Of a DNA stretch of 12,288 nucleotides, positions 10,740-12,288 are shown one piece after another. The DNA lies in contig DASUSF010000222.1 of the NCBI GenBank assembly GCA_036375275.1, forward strand, positions 1-12,288, read 5' to 3'. The stretch's first letter is position 1; the number at the start of each line of letters is the position of its first letter. Source of the stretch: DASUSF01 sp036375275 (GTDB lineage: Bacteria > Pseudomonadota > Alphaproteobacteria > Geminicoccales > Geminicoccaceae). The notes beneath the pieces were generated by a model that saw only the letters and a program-made list of their open reading frames with translations, searched no databases and had not been told where the DNA came from. Made by a program: the position numbers and the translations under genes.

Positions 10740-11177
10740 TCATTGGCCGCTGGCGGCGTCCGGGAGTTCCCCGAAGGCGGATCGCAGCATCGCGGGCAGG
10801 CGGACCGGCCGGTGGCGACGGTCGAGCAGGGCCAGGCGGACCAGGAGCCGTGCGAGCGGCCCCTCGCCACCCTGGATCTCCTGGTCCAGATCGAGCGAGG
10901 CGCCGCGTACCACGGCGATCCGGGTCCGGACGACGAGCTGGTCGTCGAGCCGCGCGCTCCTCAGGTAGTCGATCTCGACGCGGCGCACCGCGAACAGCAC
11001 CCCGGCGTCCCGGGCGAGCGAGACGTGGTCGAAGCCGATCGCCCGCAGCATCTCGGTCCGGGCCCGCTCGGCGTAGCGGAGATAGGCGGCGTGGTAGACG
11101 ATCCCGCCGGCATCCGTGTCCTCGTAGTAGACCCGGATCGGCCAGCGGTGGACCAGCGGGCCAGGCTGCTCAGCCAT
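10740..11177 (-). CDS. ybgC: Acyl-CoA thioesterase YbgC (hotdog fold)
   Basis: YbgC is a cytoplasmic hotdog-fold thioesterase acting on acyl-CoA or acyl-ACP and is linked to phospholipid metabolism in E. coli; its role with Tol-Pal is still unclear. The 145-residue product opens with RWPIRVYYEDTDAGGIVYH (11-29), nearly the same as E. coli YbgC, with Asp22 aligned to the catalytic Asp18. YAERARTEMLR and YLRSARLDDQL also match the family. Length is close to the E. coli protein (134). The ATG at 11175-11177 overlaps the 3' end of ruvB by 8 bp, and no strong ribosome-binding site is visible, which suggests coupling. ybgC immediately before tolQ is the standard proteobacterial order. Confidence 0.95.
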   Translation of the reverse strand: MAEQPGPLVHRWPIRVYYEDTDAGGIVYHAAYLRYAERARTEMLRAIGFDHVSLARDAGVLFAVRRVEIDYLRSARLDDQLVVRTRIAVVRGASLDLDQEIQGGEGPLARLLVRLALLDRRHRPVRLPAMLRSAFGELPDAASGQ

Positions 11178-12201
11178 CGTCGCCGAACAGCTCGGCCTGA
11201 TCGAGGCCGCCGGGCGGTGGCGTCCGCTCGAGGTGCTGCCAGGCGAGCCGGGTCAGCATCCGGCCGCGGGAAGTGCGCTGGATCAGCCCCTGCTGCAGCA
11301 GGAACGGCTCCACCACCTCTTCCAGGCTGTCGCGCTGCTCCGACAGTGCGGCGCCCAGGGTCTCGATCCCGACCGGGCCACCGCCATAGAGGTCGGCGAT
11401 GCAGACGAGATAGCGGCGGTCGAGCGAGTCCAGGCCCCGCCGGTCGACCTCGAGCTCGCGCAGCGCCCGGTCCGCGATCGCCGCATCGACCGCCCCGTCG
11501 CCCGCCACCTCGGCGAAGTCGCGGACCCGGCGCAGCAGGCGGGTCGCCACCCGGGGCGTGCCGCGGGCGCGGCGCGCGATCTCGTCGGCGCCGTCGGCGC
11601 TCATCTGGAGCGAGAGCAGCGAGGCGCCGCGGGTGACGATCCGCCGCAGCTCCTGGACGTCGTAGAAGTCGAGCCGGGCGAGGATGCCGAAGCGGTCGCG
11701 GAGCGGCGTGGTGAGCAGGCCGGTGCGGGTGGTCGCGCCGACCAGGGTGAAGGGCGGCAGATCGATCCGCACCGAGCGGGCGGCCGGGCCTTCGCCGATC
11801 ATCAGGTCGAGCTGGAACTCCTCCATCGCTGGATAGAGGATCTCCTCGACCGCCGGCGAGAGGCGGTGGATCTCGTCGATGAACAGGACGTCCCTCGGCT
11901 GAAGATTGGTGAGCTGCGCGGCGAGGTCGCCGGCGCGGACGATCACCGGTCCGGAGGTCATCCGGAAGCCGACCCCGAGCTCGGCGGCGACGATCTGGGC
12001 GAGGGTGGTCTTGCCGAGCCCCGGGGGGCCCGCGAACAGGACGTGGTCGAGGGCTTCCCGGCGCGCCCGCGCCGCGCCGATGAACACCCGGAGGTTGCGC
12101 CGGAGCTGCTCCTGGCCGATGAACTCGTCGAGCCGCTGCGGCCGGAGCGACGGCTCGACGTCCTCGGTCTGCGCCTCGCTGCTCAGCAGCCGTTCGTCCA
12201 T
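11170..12201 (-). CDS. ruvB: Holliday junction branch-migration DNA helicase RuvB
   Basis: RuvB forms hexameric AAA+ rings that pull DNA through RuvA-bound Holliday junctions in recombinational repair. The 343-residue product has Walker A GPPGLGKT (58-65), Walker B LFIDEIHR (106-113), the RuvA-contact hairpin region (about 130-150, with MIGEGPAARSVRIDLPPF), sensor 1 GATTRTG (155-161) and the arginine finger in LRDRFG (Arg170). Sensor 2 is RGTPRVATRLLRRVRDFA (213-230). The C-terminal winged-helix domain (about 255-330) has GGGPVGIETL and LLQQGLIQRTSRGR. Length matches the family. The ATG at 12199-12201 has AAAGG about 6 nt upstream. The usual upstream neighbour ruvA is not visible in the 87 bp available. 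Confidence 0.97.
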   Translation of the reverse strand: MDERLLSSEAQTEDVEPSLRPQRLDEFIGQEQLRRNLRVFIGAARARREALDHVLFAGPPGLGKTTLAQIVAAELGVGFRMTSGPVIVRAGDLAAQLTNLQPRDVLFIDEIHRLSPAVEEILYPAMEEFQLDLMIGEGPAARSVRIDLPPFTLVGATTRTGLLTTPLRDRFGILARLDFYDVQELRRIVTRGASLLSLQMSADGADEIARRARGTPRVATRLLRRVRDFAEVAGDGAVDAAIADRALRELEVDRRGLDSLDRRYLVCIADLYGGGPVGIETLGAALSEQRDSLEEVVEPFLLQQGLIQRTSRGRMLTRLAWQHLERTPPPGGLDQAELFGDDG

Positions 12202-12288
12202 GCGTCACCTTTACGCCATCGGGACCGCCCGGCCAACGCTATGTCCCGTTCCATAGGAATATTTAGAAGTGACCAGGCGGAGTGCCCT
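12202..12288 (-). other. Leader region upstream of ruvB
   Basis: These 87 bp hold the ruvB ribosome-binding site (AAAGG, about 12207-12211) and an AT-rich patch at about 12253-12270 that stands out from the rest of the window. The patch could be part of a promoter, but I could not assign a convincing -35/-10 pair. A LexA-type GTTC-N7-GTTC box is not present. One frame ends in TAA within the patch and might be the end of an upstream gene, but too little remains to tell. Confidence 0.3.

Noticed and set aside
12183..12254. A 23-codon open frame overlapping the ruvB start
   Set aside because: It is short, has no clear ribosome-binding site, overlaps ruvB out of frame and has no recognisable features.

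Overview
The window is a dense block of conserved housekeeping genes, all read from the minus strand. In transcription order (right to left) they are ruvB, ybgC, tolQ, tolR, tolA, tolB, pal, cpoB (ybgF), tilS, ftsH, folP and glmM, the last running off the left edge. The DNA is very GC-rich, so several long open frames on the opposite strand are shadows. The gene order, the long N-terminal extension of FolP and the Arg-rich N-terminus of TolR suggest an alphaproteobacterium of the Rhodospirillales kind. That placement is inferred from synteny and protein character, not from a search.

Right end (11170-12288): ruvB, the Holliday-junction branch-migration motor, follows an 87-bp stretch that contains an AT-rich patch. 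No ruvA is visible in that stretch. ybgC overlaps the end of ruvB by 8 bp.

Middle (5543-10656): the complete Tol-Pal system. TolQ and TolR form the proton-driven inner-membrane motor. TolA is the trans-periplasmic arm. TolB is a periplasmic beta-propeller, Pal is the outer-membrane lipoprotein that grips peptidoglycan, and CpoB is the coiled-coil/TPR coordinator. Gaps are -1 to 9 bp, except before tolQ and before pal, where promoter-like sequences can be drawn. TolA carries long, almost pure Glu-Pro tracts in place of the usual Ala/Lys-rich helix.

Left part (1-5571): tilS (tRNA-Ile lysidine synthetase) overlaps the end of cpoB by 29 bp. Then come ftsH (membrane AAA+ zinc protease), folP (dihydropteroate synthase) and glmM (phosphoglucosamine mutase; first 314 residues only). 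folP is split by an apparent one-base deletion within a C/G run near 1288. All conserved motifs are present if one base is restored. The shifted frame stays open almost to the normal stop, so an automatic annotation could hide the break.

I found no mobile element, CRISPR array, RNA gene, defence locus or unrecognised gene. This is an ordinary core-genome region; the points worth a second look are the folP frameshift, the TolA spacer and a few small regulatory candidates.
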